Assembly: GCF_010907035.1 (NCBI RefSeq)
Contig: NZ_QUMK01000023.1
Span: forward strand, 1-64,000
Source: Rhodopseudomonas sp. BR0M22
Lineage (GTDB): Bacteria; Pseudomonadota; Alphaproteobacteria; Rhizobiales; Xanthobacteraceae
Length of the DNA: 64,000 nt
Reading direction: 5' to 3'
Below the pieces are notes generated by a model, which made no database searches, had not been told where the DNA came from, and saw only the letters and a list, made by a program, of their open reading frames with translations. Positions 38,618 through 47,383 of this stretch are shown here, one piece after another (position 1 is the first letter of the stretch; each line of letters opens with the position of its first letter). Position numbers and translations under genes: made by a program.

Positions 38618-38742
38618 GCTGGACGCCGCCCCGCGGGCCACAACGCGTGCTCTTCCACCGGTAGCTCTGCACCCCGGATGCTTCTCTTTATACCGCCTGC
38701 GCGCTAGGTTGCCGGTGATTACGGCAACCAGGGCTGGGCGGC

Positions 38743-40317
38743 ATGGACAAGTCAGAAACCAACGATCTGCGTGCTCGCGGATGGTGGACCGGCCTCGCCA
38801 TCGCACTGCTGCTGCTCGGCCTGCCGCTGGCGGTGTGGCTTGACCTCACCAGCCTCGCCGACGCGGCGCTGCGCCGGCAAGCGTCCGATCTGAATTCCGT
38901 GATCAAGAGCGTACGGCACTATTACGCCGCCAACGTTGTCGGGCGGATTCTGGCTCATCCTGGTCAAGTGCAGGTGATCCACGACTACGAGAAGGTGCCC
39001 GGCGCGATCCCGATTCCGGCGACGCTGTCGCTCGAACTCGGCAAGGTGATCGGCGAGCAGCAGAGCAACATCACCTATCGTTTCGTCTCGGATTATCCGT
39101 TCGCCAATCGCGCGCCGCACCGGCTCGACGCCTTCGAGCGCGACGCCCTCGCGGCGCTGCGCAAGGACTCGAGCGAGAACATCGTGTCGGCATCCGCGAG
39201 CCTGTTCAGCGACAGCGTCCGGCTGGTGTCGCCGGTGACGATGGCGCCGGCTTGTGTGGCCTGCCACAATACCCACCCCGAAAGCCCGAAGCGCGACTGG
39301 AAGGTCGGCGACGTCCGCGGCATCCAGGAGGTGATGATCACCCAGCCGATCGCCGCCAATCTGTTCTCGTTCAAGTTCCTGCTGGCGTACTTCGTGCTGG
39401 CCGCGGTGTGCGGGGTATCGTTCCTGGGGATGCAGCGCCGGCAGTCGCAGAAGATCCTGGCGATGAACCACGAGCTGGAGACCAACAACGACTTTCTCGC
39501 CTCGCTGTCGATGAAGATCTCGCGCTACATCCCGCCGCAGATCTACAAGAGCATCTTCTCCGGCCAGAAGGACGTCGTCATCCACACCGAGCGCAAGAAG
39601 CTGACGATCTTCTTCTCCGACATCCAGAATTTCACCGCGACCACCGAGCGGCTGCAGCCCGAACTGATCACGCAGCTTCTCAACGAGTATTTCACCGAGA
39701 TGTCGGAGATCGCGCACCGCTACGGCGGCACGATCGACAAGTTCATCGGTGATGCGATGCTGATCTTCTTCGGCGATCCGGAGACCAAGGGCGACCGTGC
39801 CGACGCGCAGGCCTGCGTGCGGATGGCCTGGGCGATGCAGCGCCGGCTGTCGGAACTCAACGCCAAATGGCGCGCGGCCGGGATCGAGCAGCCGTTCCGG
39901 TCGCGGATCGGGATCAACTCCGGCTATTGCAACGTCGGCAATTTCGGCAGCGCCGACCGGATGGACTACACCATTATCGGTGCCGAGGCGAACCTCGCCG
40001 CGCGTCTGCAATCGGTTGCCGAGCCCGGCGGCATCGTCATCAGCTACGAGACCTTCGCGCTGGTCAGCGACATCATCGCCGCGCACGCGCTGCCCTCGAT
40101 CACCATGAAGGGCATCAGCCGCGAGGTGGTGCCGTATGCGGTCGATCGCCTCCGCGACGGCAGCGAGGCCTCGGCGGTGGTGATCGAGAAAGTGCCCGGC
40201 TTCGACTTCCGCCTCGACACCGACGCCGTCGCAGCCACCGACAACGACCGCGTCCGCGCAGTGTTGCTGCAAGCTCTTTCCACGCTCGACCGGCGACAGC
40301 CGAAGGCGGCGGAGTAG
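38743..40317 (+). CDS. Adenylate cyclase with periplasmic c-type-heme DUF3365-like sensor domain
   Basis: 524 residues. TM1 (~15-34), a periplasmic DUF3365/Tll0287-like domain (~40-200), TM2 (~208-230), a short linker with RYIPPQIYKSIFSGQ, and a class III nucleotide cyclase domain (~280-460). The sensor contains C171-V-A-C174-H175, a c-type heme attachment motif. In the cyclase, metal ligands Asp293 (FFSDIQNFT) and Asp337 (FIGDAMLIFFGD), adenine-selecting Lys333 and Asp408, and the transition-state pair Asn417/Arg421 are all present, so it should make cyclic AMP. A redox, NO or other gas signal sensed by the heme is inferred. No cAMP-binding partner is adjacent. Confidence 0.92.
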   Translation: MDKSETNDLRARGWWTGLAIALLLLGLPLAVWLDLTSLADAALRRQASDLNSVIKSVRHYYAANVVGRILAHPGQVQVIHDYEKVPGAIPIPATLSLELGKVIGEQQSNITYRFVSDYPFANRAPHRLDAFERDALAALRKDSSENIVSASASLFSDSVRLVSPVTMAPACVACHNTHPESPKRDWKVGDVRGIQEVMITQPIAANLFSFKFLLAYFVLAAVCGVSFLGMQRRQSQKILAMNHELETNNDFLASLSMKISRYIPPQIYKSIFSGQKDVVIHTERKKLTIFFSDIQNFTATTERLQPELITQLLNEYFTEMSEIAHRYGGTIDKFIGDAMLIFFGDPETKGDRADAQACVRMAWAMQRRLSELNAKWRAAGIEQPFRSRIGINSGYCNVGNFGSADRMDYTIIGAEANLAARLQSVAEPGGIVISYETFALVSDIIAAHALPSITMKGISREVVPYAVDRLRDGSEASAVVIEKVPGFDFRLDTDAVAATDNDRVRAVLLQALSTLDRRQPKAAE

Positions 40318-40341
40318 CAGGATCGATCCACAACAATGGCC

Positions 40342-40582
40342 GTCATCGCCGGACTTGATCCGGCGATCCATCTTCCTTGAAAAGAGTGAATGCGCCGGGC
40401 TTCGCCGCGCCGGAGTGGCCATAGTGCCGCAGGCGGCGCAAGCCCGCGCATGACGACGACTGTTAGCAGCGGCCTCTCGTGCGTCATTGCGAGGAGCGAA
40501 GCGACGAAGCAATTCAGAAGCTCAAGGCACGGAGAGCTCAAGGTTCGGAGCTCCTGGATTGCTTCGCTGCGCTCGCAATGAC
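40342..40582. repeat. Two dispersed palindromic repeats after the cyclase gene
   Basis: The first (40342-40454) starts GTCATCGCCGGACTTGATCC and ends CAAGCCCGCGCATGAC. The second (40483-40582) is a family C element that starts GTCATTGCGAGGAGCGAAGC, with inner arms AAGCAATTCAGAAGCTC and CTCCTGGATTGCTTCG, and ends GCTCGCAATGAC. They lie between convergent genes and leave no room for another gene. Confidence 0.8.
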
Positions 40583-40596
40583 GGAGAGGGGATGAA

Positions 40597-41877
40597 CTAA
40601 ACTAAAATCACCCGGATATCGTTGACGTTGGTCAGGGTGGGGCCGGTGATCAGCAGGTCGCCGGTCTGGGCGAAGAAGCCGGTGGCATCGTTGTTCGCGA
40701 GATAGGCGGCCGGATCGAGCTGGCGCTCAGCAATCTGTGCGAAGGTCGCGGCGTCGATCAGCGCGCCGGCGGGATCGTCGGCGTTGCCGGCGCCGCCGTC
40801 GGCGCCGTCGGTGTCGGCCGCGAGTGCGGCGATGTCGGGCAGGTCGGACAGCTGCTGCGCCAGCGCCAGCGCGTATTCCTGGTTAGGGCCGCCGCGGCCC
40901 TGGCCGCGCACCGTCACCGTCAATTCGCCGCCGGACAGAATCGCCAGTTTGCGCCCCGCAGCCCGAGCTTCGCGCGCGAGCCGGGCGTGCGCAGCGGCAA
41001 TCTCGCGGGCTTCGCCTTCGAGATCGGCGCCGAGATCGGCGACCTCGTAGCCGGCGTCGCGCGCAACTTGGATGGCCGCATCGAGCGACTGCCGCGGCCG
41101 CGCGATGATCTCGAACTGCGCGCGCGCGAACGCGGCATCGCCGGCCTTGACGCTCTCGTTCCGCTGATCGTTCAGCGCGGCGGCGACCGCGGGATCGAGC
41201 TGCAGATCATAGCGGGCCACCAGCGCGCGGGCATCGGCCAGCGTGGTCGGATCCGGCACCGTCGGGCCCGACGCGATCGCGGACGGCTCGTCGCGCGGTA
41301 CGTCCGAGATCGCCAGCGTCACGATCTGCCCGGCGTGCCGCCCGGCGCGGGCGAGGCGGCCGCCTTTGATCCGCGACAGATGTTTGCGCACCGTGTTGAC
41401 CTCGCCGATCGGTGCGCCGGAGCGCAGCAGCGCCCGGGTCGCCTGCTGCTTTTGCGCCAGCGTCACGCCCTCGGTCGGCGCGATCCAATTGGCCGAGCCG
41501 CCGCCGGACAGCAGCACGAGCAACAGATCGTCCGGCGTCGCGGTCGCGGCGAGAGCGAGGCTGGCTTCGGCGCCGCGCACGCCAGCGGCATCCGGCATCG
41601 GATGACCGGCTTCGATCACCTCGACGCGACGGGTCGGCACGCGGTGGCCGTGGCGCGTGGTGGCGATGCCGACCAGTCGCGACGGTTCCAGTCCCAGGTT
41701 GTCGAGGTAGTGCCGCTCGGCGGCGGCAGCCATCGCGGCGGCACTTTTTCCCGCGGCGAGGCAGATGATCCGGCCGCGCGGGGGCGGCGGCAGATGCGCG
41801 GCGAGCACGCGATCCGGGTGCGCGGCGGCGACGGCCGCATCGAAGATGGAACGGAGCAGCGGGCGATGATCGGTCAT
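40597..41877 (-). CDS. Glycerate 2-kinase, GckA/TtuD (MOFRL) family
   Basis: 426 residues from ATG 41877; the frame continues upstream into non-family sequence. Conserved stretches: ICLAAGKSAAAMAAAAE, VIEAGHPMPDAAGVRGAEASL, LLLVLLSGGGSANWIAP, EVNTVRKHLSRIKGGRLAR, ISDVPRDEPSAIASGPTVPD, and the C-terminal MOFRL region ILSGGELTVTVRGQGRGGPNQEYALALA with ADTDGADG. The enzyme phosphorylates D-glycerate to 2-phosphoglycerate in the cytoplasm, linking hydroxypyruvate/tartronate semialdehyde or serine-cycle routes to glycolysis. No glyoxylate genes are adjacent, so the supplying pathway is unclear. Confidence 0.92.
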   Translation of the reverse strand: MTDHRPLLRSIFDAAVAAAHPDRVLAAHLPPPPRGRIICLAAGKSAAAMAAAAERHYLDNLGLEPSRLVGIATTRHGHRVPTRRVEVIEAGHPMPDAAGVRGAEASLALAATATPDDLLLVLLSGGGSANWIAPTEGVTLAQKQQATRALLRSGAPIGEVNTVRKHLSRIKGGRLARAGRHAGQIVTLAISDVPRDEPSAIASGPTVPDPTTLADARALVARYDLQLDPAVAAALNDQRNESVKAGDAAFARAQFEIIARPRQSLDAAIQVARDAGYEVADLGADLEGEAREIAAAHARLAREARAAGRKLAILSGGELTVTVRGQGRGGPNQEYALALAQQLSDLPDIAALAADTDGADGGAGNADDPAGALIDAATFAQIAERQLDPAAYLANNDATGFFAQTGDLLITGPTLTNVNDIRVILV

Positions 41878-41929
41878 GCGCCCGTTGTGGCAGGCGCGCC
41901 GCGGGGCGGCAAGACGTGCCATGGAGACC

Positions 41930-42028
41930 GTCATCCCGGGACGCTCGCGCAGCGAGCGAACCCGGGATCCAGAGGTTCAGGGCAGTTCGGGATTCCGGGT
42001 TCGCCGCGCCGCGGCGCCCCGGAATGAC
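41930..42028. repeat. Dispersed palindromic repeat, family A
   Basis: Starts GTCATCCCGGGACGCTCGC and ends GGCGCCCCGGAATGAC, with inner arms AACCCGGGATCC and GGGATTCCGGGTT. It lies between the ABC binding-protein stop and the glycerate kinase start. Confidence 0.8.
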
Positions 42029-42044
42029 AAAGGTGAGGGAGCGA

Positions 42045-43280
42045 CTAGCCGCCGTTCGGCGAATTCACTTCGCCTTCGATCACGTCGCCGAACAGCTTCC
42101 AGTTCTCGCCTTCGAACCGCATCATCTGCAGCTGCTCGATCGGCGCAAAGTCGGTCGGTGAGGTATTCAGCGTCACGCCCGGCAGCAGGCCGCCGAGCTG
42201 CACGCCCTTCAGGTTCGCCGCCTGTTTCATCACGTTCTCACGGCTGAGGTCGTCGCCGCACTGCTTGATCAGCACCGCAACGGTCTCGGCGATGTTGTAG
42301 CCGGTGGTGAACGAGGAGTCGGCGCGGCTGGCGTCCGGCGCGTACTTGGCCATGAACTCGTAATACGCCTTCATGCCCGGGTCGTTTTCCCACTGCTTGT
42401 CGGTGGCGTCCTTGGCGTAGGCGGCCGAGACGATGCCCTGCGCATTTTCGAAGCCGGCCGGCTTCATCACGCTGCCGGTCGAGGCCGAGACGTTCGGCCC
42501 GATCATCATCGGCTTCCAGGCGAGCTCGGCGACCTTCTTGATGGTCTGAGCCGCGAACTTCGGCGTCGCGAAGATCACCAGCACGTCCGGATTGGCGGCC
42601 TTGATCTTGACGATGTGGGAGTCGACGGTCGGCTCGGTCAGCTCGTAGCTGTCCTCGATCACGACCTGCGACGCCTTGGCGCCGAGACCGTCCTTGAGAC
42701 CCTTCAGATAGTCCTTGCCGAAGTCGTCGCCCTGATACAGCACGGCGATCTTGGCGTCCGGCTTCTCCTTCAGGATGTACTTGGCATAGATCCGGCCTTC
42801 GCTCTGGTAGCTCGGCAGCCAGCCCATCGTCCACGGGAAGTGCTTCGGGTCGTTCCACTTGGTAGCGCCCGACGCCAGGAACAGATGCGGCACCTTCTTG
42901 GCGTTCAGATACTTCTGGATCGCGGTGTTCGACGGCGTGCCGAGCGGCGAGAACATGAACAGCACTTCGTCGCTCTCGACCAGCTTGCGGGTCTGCTCGA
43001 CGGCCTTCGGCGGCGAATAGGCGTCGTCGTAGGAGATGTAGACGATCTTGCGGCCGTTGATGCCGCCCTTGTCGTTGATCATCTTGAAATAGGCTTCCTG
43101 CGCCCGGCCGACACTGCCGTAGGCGGAAGCGGGGCCCGAATAGGGCACGATGTTGCCGATCTTGACTTCGGTGTCGCTGGCGCCGGGGCCGTATTTCTTC
43201 TGTGCCAGCGCTTGCCCGCCGGTGGCGGACAGCAGCGCGACGGCCGCGACGGCGGCAATGGAACGGGAGAGGGCAGACAT
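42045..43280 (-). CDS. ABC transporter substrate-binding protein, branched-chain amino acid (HAAT) type
   Basis: 411 residues from ATG 43280 (GAGGAA upstream); the frame extends upstream without a better site. Signal peptide: MSALSRSIAAVAAVALLSAT then GGQALA-QKKYGPG. The mature part is a periplasmic-binding fold of the Leu/Ile/Val type: VKIGNIVPYSGPASAYG, YSPPKAVEQTRKLVESDEVLF, and KIAVLYQGDDFGKDYLKGL. No permease or ATPase gene is adjacent, so it is an orphan that probably uses a distant HAAT transporter. In R. palustris many such orphans bind aromatic acids, but the ligand here cannot be read from sequence. Confidence 0.9.
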   Translation of the reverse strand: MSALSRSIAAVAAVALLSATGGQALAQKKYGPGASDTEVKIGNIVPYSGPASAYGSVGRAQEAYFKMINDKGGINGRKIVYISYDDAYSPPKAVEQTRKLVESDEVLFMFSPLGTPSNTAIQKYLNAKKVPHLFLASGATKWNDPKHFPWTMGWLPSYQSEGRIYAKYILKEKPDAKIAVLYQGDDFGKDYLKGLKDGLGAKASQVVIEDSYELTEPTVDSHIVKIKAANPDVLVIFATPKFAAQTIKKVAELAWKPMMIGPNVSASTGSVMKPAGFENAQGIVSAAYAKDATDKQWENDPGMKAYYEFMAKYAPDASRADSSFTTGYNIAETVAVLIKQCGDDLSRENVMKQAANLKGVQLGGLLPGVTLNTSPTDFAPIEQLQMMRFEGENWKLFGDVIEGEVNSPNGG

Positions 43281-43523
43281 CGAATTCCTCGCGTGTTGTT
43301 GTTGGTTTTGCCGCATGCGCTGCATTGCAGTGCAACAGTGCAGCGGAGCGTTAGCCGTTTCGGCCGGTTGGCTCAACCCGCGGAAATTGCGACGGTTACC
43401 AAATTTCGCGCCCATTCCGTCGAATGGAAATAGATCTGCACCGCTGCGCCGAAATGTCGCGCGGATCGGCGGAAGACTGCGTGCGGTTGCGCGCGGCGAA
43501 AGGCACGCGCGATCGAAATGCGA

Positions 43524-45011
43524 CTACGCCGCCTGCGTCTTATTCAGATGCGCGGCGACGATCTTCAGGTCGTCGACGAAACGGGCGTATTCGCGCTCTT
43601 TAGCTTCGGCGTCGGGCAGGCGCAGCAAATAGGACGGATGCACCGTGACCAGCACCTGCGGGCCGTCGGCGCGGTCGATCAGGCGGCCACGGGTGTTGTT
43701 GATCGGGGTGACCTTGCCGAGCACGCTCTGTGCCGCGGTAGCCCCCATGGCGACGACCAGCAGCGGCTGCACGGCGGCGAGTTCGCGCTCGACCCATTGC
43801 CGGCACGCCTTGATTTCCGGCGTGTTCGGCTTCTGGTGCAGACGGATCTTGCCGCGCGGCACGAATTTGAAGTGCTTCACCGCGTTGGTCACATAGGTCT
43901 TGCTGCGGTCGACGCCGGCTTCCGCCAGCGCCCGATCGAGCATCTGCCCGGCTGGGCCGACGAACGGCTTGCCGGAGAGGTCCTCCTTGTCGCCGGGCTG
44001 TTCGCCGACCAGCATCACGGTGGCGTGCGGCGGACCTTCGCCGAACACGGTCTGGGTGGCGTCCTTCCACAGGTCGCAGGCGCGGCAATCTTTCGCTTCC
44101 TCGCGCAGATGCGCCAGCGTGTCGGCCTTCGGCTTGGCTCTCTTCATCGGCTGATCCTGTCGCTGCGGCTTCTTCGGCGCAGTCGCCTCGGCCGCGACCA
44201 TCGCGTGCGCCTTGCGCTCGGCGTGGTCGATCAGCGGCTTGATCAGCACCGCCTCCGGCAGATTGCGCCAATACTTCTTCGGCATCTCGGCCTGCATCGC
44301 CTTGGTCTTCAGCCGCGCCGGATTGAAGATGCTGGCGTAGTAGGTGAGCCAGGTTTCTTCGAGGCGATCCTCCGACGGCGCCATCGCTTTGGTGACTCCG
44401 GGCGTGATCGCAACCCTGTGGCCGTCCCAATGGGCGCAGACATCGGGTGTCAGGATCGACCATTCCATATCGGCGAAGCGCCGCGCGAAGAACGGCGCGG
44501 CCAGCTCGACGATATGGTGCTCCGGCTCGAACCAGGCGACGTAGCGCGACTTCGGCTCGCGTCCGATCTCGCGGAAGCGGACGAAGGCATGCATCTTGTG
44601 CTCGTCGCGCCGCACCGCCTTGGCCATCGCCTGCAGCCGCGCCACGTCCGGATCGGTGGCGATGTGCATCAGCTCGGGATTGGCGCGGAGACGCCACAGC
44701 AACTGATACAGATAGGCAAAGCGCTGCGGATCGCGATGCAGGATGGCGATCTGCGCCAGCTCGACGAAGCGGGCGGGGACGTTGAAGGTCTGGGCCGGGG
44801 CTGGCGATTGAGTAGGGTGTACGAACGGCGTGGCCGTTTCGGCAAACGACCCGGCATCCGGTGCCAGCCCCGCCGCGCCGAACAGCTCCGGCTCGTCGCC
44901 GGTCACGCTCCATGTGATATCCGCCGGCGCCACATCCGCCAGCACCAGCTCCCGCGCGGCCTTGCGCCAGCCGCCAAAATCGGTGTCGCTGTCGAGCCGG
45001 ATGCGGTGCAT
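43524..45011 (-). CDS. DUF4130 domain fused to UdgX-type uracil-DNA glycosylase
   Basis: 495 residues from ATG 45011. The N-terminal ~260 residues are a DUF4130 domain of unknown activity (RDPQRFAYLYQLLWRLR, DEHKMHAFVRFREIG, MEWSILTPDVCAHWDG). After a Lys/Arg-rich linker (~265-300) comes a UDG-superfamily domain (~305-490): CRACDLW (C309, C312), VGEQPGDKEDLSGKPFVGPAG, NAVKHFKFVPRGKIRLHQKP and TVHPSYLLRLPDAEAK. GEQPGDKED and the GKIRLH loop with His392 are hallmarks of UdgX, which becomes covalently attached to DNA at uracil. The iron-sulfur ligands appear as three Cys plus His380, as in UdgX. It is paired with the radical SAM gene. Confidence 0.92.
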   Translation of the reverse strand: MHRIRLDSDTDFGGWRKAARELVLADVAPADITWSVTGDEPELFGAAGLAPDAGSFAETATPFVHPTQSPAPAQTFNVPARFVELAQIAILHRDPQRFAYLYQLLWRLRANPELMHIATDPDVARLQAMAKAVRRDEHKMHAFVRFREIGREPKSRYVAWFEPEHHIVELAAPFFARRFADMEWSILTPDVCAHWDGHRVAITPGVTKAMAPSEDRLEETWLTYYASIFNPARLKTKAMQAEMPKKYWRNLPEAVLIKPLIDHAERKAHAMVAAEATAPKKPQRQDQPMKRAKPKADTLAHLREEAKDCRACDLWKDATQTVFGEGPPHATVMLVGEQPGDKEDLSGKPFVGPAGQMLDRALAEAGVDRSKTYVTNAVKHFKFVPRGKIRLHQKPNTPEIKACRQWVERELAAVQPLLVVAMGATAAQSVLGKVTPINNTRGRLIDRADGPQVLVTVHPSYLLRLPDAEAKEREYARFVDDLKIVAAHLNKTQAA

Positions 45012-45065
45012 GGTGGTGATCGCTTGTTCTCCTTGTTCAATTAGTTGAGGATTACCCTTCAACGC

Positions 45066-45153
45066 GTCATGGCCGGGCTCGTCCCGGCCATCCACGTCTT
45101 TCTTGCGGTGCGCGACAGAAGGCGTGGATGCCCGGGACAAGCCCGGGCATGAC
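45066..45153. repeat. Dispersed palindromic repeat, family B, 88 bp
   Basis: Starts GTCATGGCCGGGCTCGTCC, ends GACAAGCCCGGGCATGAC, with inner arms GGCCATCCACGTC and GGCGTGGATGCC. It has exactly the length of the copy inside dnaE2 at 49447-49534 and shares its outer arms almost base for base. It lies between the radical SAM and UdgX genes. Confidence 0.85.
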
Positions 45154-45177
45154 GGAGGTTGTCTTTATGCGCTTAGT

Positions 45178-46428
45178 TCAAAACCCAAATCCCAGTTGCT
45201 GCGCCTTCGGCCGAAATCGCTCCGCCAGCCGTGCGCCGTCGAGCTGGTAAGCCGGCGGGCGGTGGTCGGGGAGAACGATGAACGGGAGCGCCTTGTTCCT
45301 TGGGATGTGGAGTTTGGCGAGGTCCGTGCTGCGGATCGCGCTGTGGCGGCGGGTGTCGATGATGCGGTCGACCGCCTTGCGGCCGAAGCCGGGAATGCGC
45401 AGCAATTCCTCGCGGCTGGCGCGATTGACGTCGAGCGGGAAGCGCTCGCGGTGGCGCAGCGCCCAGGCCAGTTTCGGATCCATCTCCAGCGACAGCATGC
45501 CGGCGGCGGGATCGATGATTTCGCCGGCGTCGAAGCCGTAGAACCGCATCAGCCAGTCGGCCTGGTACAGCCGATGTTCGCGCACCAGGGGCGGCGCCTG
45601 CAGCGGCAGAGCCCGGCTGGAATCGGGGATCGGGCTGAACGCCGAGTAGTACACCCGCTTCAGATTGTATGAGCCGTAGAGGTTGGCGCTGGTGTTGAGG
45701 ATGGTCTGGTCGGTGGCGCTGTCGGCGCCGACGATCATCTGCGTGCTCTGGCCGGCCGGTGCGAAGCGCGGCGGCTTGGCGCGGGTGGGGGCCTTCCGCG
45801 CCTCGGCTTTCGCCTCGGTCGCTTCATCCAGCTTCAGCCGTAGCCGCCCCATGGTGCGGCGGATGGCGCGGACGTTCTTCTCCGGCGCCAATTGAGCGAG
45901 GCTGTTCTCCTCCGGCATCTCGATATTGATGCTGAGCCGGTCGGCATAGCGGCCGGCCTTGGCGATCAGCGCGTCGTCGGCTTCCGGGATCGTCTTCAGA
46001 TGAATGTAGCCGCGGAAGTGATGCTCCTCCCGGAGGCACCGCGCCACTTCGACGATCTGCTCCATGGTGTAGTCGGCGCTGCGGATGATGCCCGAGGATA
46101 GAAACAGCCCCTCGATGTAGTTGCGGCGATAGAAGTCGAGCGTGAGCTGCACCACCTCGTCGATGGTGAAGCGCGCGCGCGGCACGTTCGACGAGGCACG
46201 GTTGACGCAGTACAGGCAGTCATAGGCGCAGGCATTGGTGAGCAGCACCTTGAGCAGCGAGATGCAGCGGCCGTCCGGCGCATAAGAATGACAGATGCCC
46301 ATGCCGGGCGCCGTGGAGCCGAGACCCTTGCCGCCCTGGCTGTCGCGTTTCTCCGTCCCGCTGGAGGCGCAGGAGGCGTCGTATTTTGCCGCGTCCGCCA
46401 GGATGGCCAGCTTGCGCTGCACGTCCAT
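45178..46428 (-). CDS. Radical SAM protein with C-terminal helix-hairpin-helix, putative DNA repair
   Basis: 416 residues. The cluster motif is CxxxCxxC at C67, C71, C74 (NACAYDCLYCVNR), preceded by CHSYAPDGRCISLLKVLLT with further cysteines. The SAM-binding core continues with GLFLSSGIIRSADYTMEQIVEVARCL and IHLKTIPEADDALIAKAGRYADRLSINIE (parts). Near the C-terminus is a helix-hairpin-helix, LLRIPGFGRKAVDRII (~350-370), a non-specific DNA-binding element. The family is annotated as a putative DNA modification or repair radical SAM protein and is nearly always paired with the DUF4130 protein found next door. It is divergent from imuA, and the SOS box at 46522-46536 is in the shared gap. The reaction is unknown. 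Confidence 0.9.
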   Translation of the reverse strand: MDVQRKLAILADAAKYDASCASSGTEKRDSQGGKGLGSTAPGMGICHSYAPDGRCISLLKVLLTNACAYDCLYCVNRASSNVPRARFTIDEVVQLTLDFYRRNYIEGLFLSSGIIRSADYTMEQIVEVARCLREEHHFRGYIHLKTIPEADDALIAKAGRYADRLSINIEMPEENSLAQLAPEKNVRAIRRTMGRLRLKLDEATEAKAEARKAPTRAKPPRFAPAGQSTQMIVGADSATDQTILNTSANLYGSYNLKRVYYSAFSPIPDSSRALPLQAPPLVREHRLYQADWLMRFYGFDAGEIIDPAAGMLSLEMDPKLAWALRHRERFPLDVNRASREELLRIPGFGRKAVDRIIDTRRHSAIRSTDLAKLHIPRNKALPFIVLPDHRPPAYQLDGARLAERFRPKAQQLGFGF

Positions 46429-46521
46429 GCTTGGAATCTCCTTGATTCATCTCGCGAAAAAATTTGCCGCAAGACCTCGGTGCGATCCCGATTGACTCCG
46501 CCCGGGAGCAGGGATTTATTA

Positions 46522-46536
46522 GAACATATCATGAAC
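46522..46536. promoter_or_regulatory. LexA (SOS) box, GAAC-N7-GAAC
   Basis: GAACATATCATGAAC is a perfect direct repeat of the alphaproteobacterial LexA site. It lies 62 bp before imuA and 94 bp before the divergent radical SAM gene, so one LexA dimer could control both directions. Control of imuA-imuB-dnaE2 by LexA is established in other alphaproteobacteria; control of the other operon is inferred. Confidence 0.85.
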
Positions 46537-46597
46537 AAATGAGCCGGCAACGGGTTCATCGAATCCGAAAAACGGCAAACGGAAAAAGGAGCGGCGC

Positions 46598-47383
46598 ATG
46601 GACAGCGCGCGCCTCGGCATGCTTGCGCGCCTGCAGGGCGAGATCGACCGGCTCGAAAGCGGCACGGCGGAGACGCTGCGCCGCGTGCCGCTCGGCCATG
46701 ACGACGTGGATGCGGTGCTGCACGGCGGCCTGATGCAGGGCGCGCTGCACGAAGTGTTCTGCGATGGCCGTCACGCCTCTGCTGCAACCGGCTTCATCGC
46801 CGGCGTGGCGCAGCTGCTCGCCGAGGCGCGCTATCTGCTCTGGATCCGCCAGGATTTTTCCGCGCGCGAGAACGGTGACCTGGCGATGGAGGGGCTGGCC
46901 GAACTCGGCTTCGACCCGCGCCGCCTGGTGATGGTGCGCGCCCATGATGCCGACAGCGCGCTCCGCGCCGCCGCCGATGCGCTGGCCTGCAACGGGCTCG
47001 GCGCGGTGATCACCGAACTGTGGGGCGAGACCCGCGCGTTCGATTCCGTCGCCTCGCGAAAACTGACGCTGGCGGCGCAGCAGTCCGGCGTTACCGCGCT
47101 GATGCTGCGGATCGCCGCTGCGCCGCAGGCTTCGACCGCGGAAACCCGCTGGGTGATCCGTGCGGCGCCTTCGCCGCCGATCGAAGGCTGGGGCGCTCCG
47201 GTGCTGGACACCTCTCTTGTTCGCAATCGTCGCGGCCAGACCGGCCGCTGGATCATGGAATGGAATTGTGATGCGTGCCGCTTCCGTGAACCGCAGGCGT
47301 ATCCTCGGCCTTTGGCTGCCGAGGCTTTCGACCGATCGGGTCGAACGGGCCTCGCTGCAGGCGAGCACCGGCTCGCCGGCTGA
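46598..47383 (+). CDS. imuA: ImuA, SOS mutasome accessory protein
   Basis: 261 residues. It resembles a RecA-like/SulA-like fold without ATPase motifs: LRRVPLGHDDVDAVLHGGLMQGALHEVF near the N-terminus (in parts LGHDDVDAVLHGGL), then GVAQLLAEARYLLWI, VITELWGETRAFDSVASRKL and WNCDACRFREPQAYPRPL. ImuA, ImuB and DnaE2 form the damage-induced mutasome for error-prone synthesis past lesions. The gene follows a perfect LexA box. Its 3' end overlaps imuB by 113 bases in a different frame, a feature seen in other alphaproteobacterial cassettes. Confidence 0.92.
   Translation: MDSARLGMLARLQGEIDRLESGTAETLRRVPLGHDDVDAVLHGGLMQGALHEVFCDGRHASAATGFIAGVAQLLAEARYLLWIRQDFSARENGDLAMEGLAELGFDPRRLVMVRAHDADSALRAAADALACNGLGAVITELWGETRAFDSVASRKLTLAAQQSGVTALMLRIAAAPQASTAETRWVIRAAPSPPIEGWGAPVLDTSLVRNRRGQTGRWIMEWNCDACRFREPQAYPRPLAAEAFDRSGRTGLAAGEHRLAG

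Noticed and set aside
38033-40317. DUF3124 gene and cyclase as one signalling operon
   Set aside because: They are on the same strand with 125 bp between, but nothing in the sequence links their functions.
45012-45140. Upstream extension of the UdgX fusion
   Set aside because: The extra residues translate the family B repeat (DVDGRDEPGHDALKGN). The MHRIRLDSD start fits the DUF4130 domain better.
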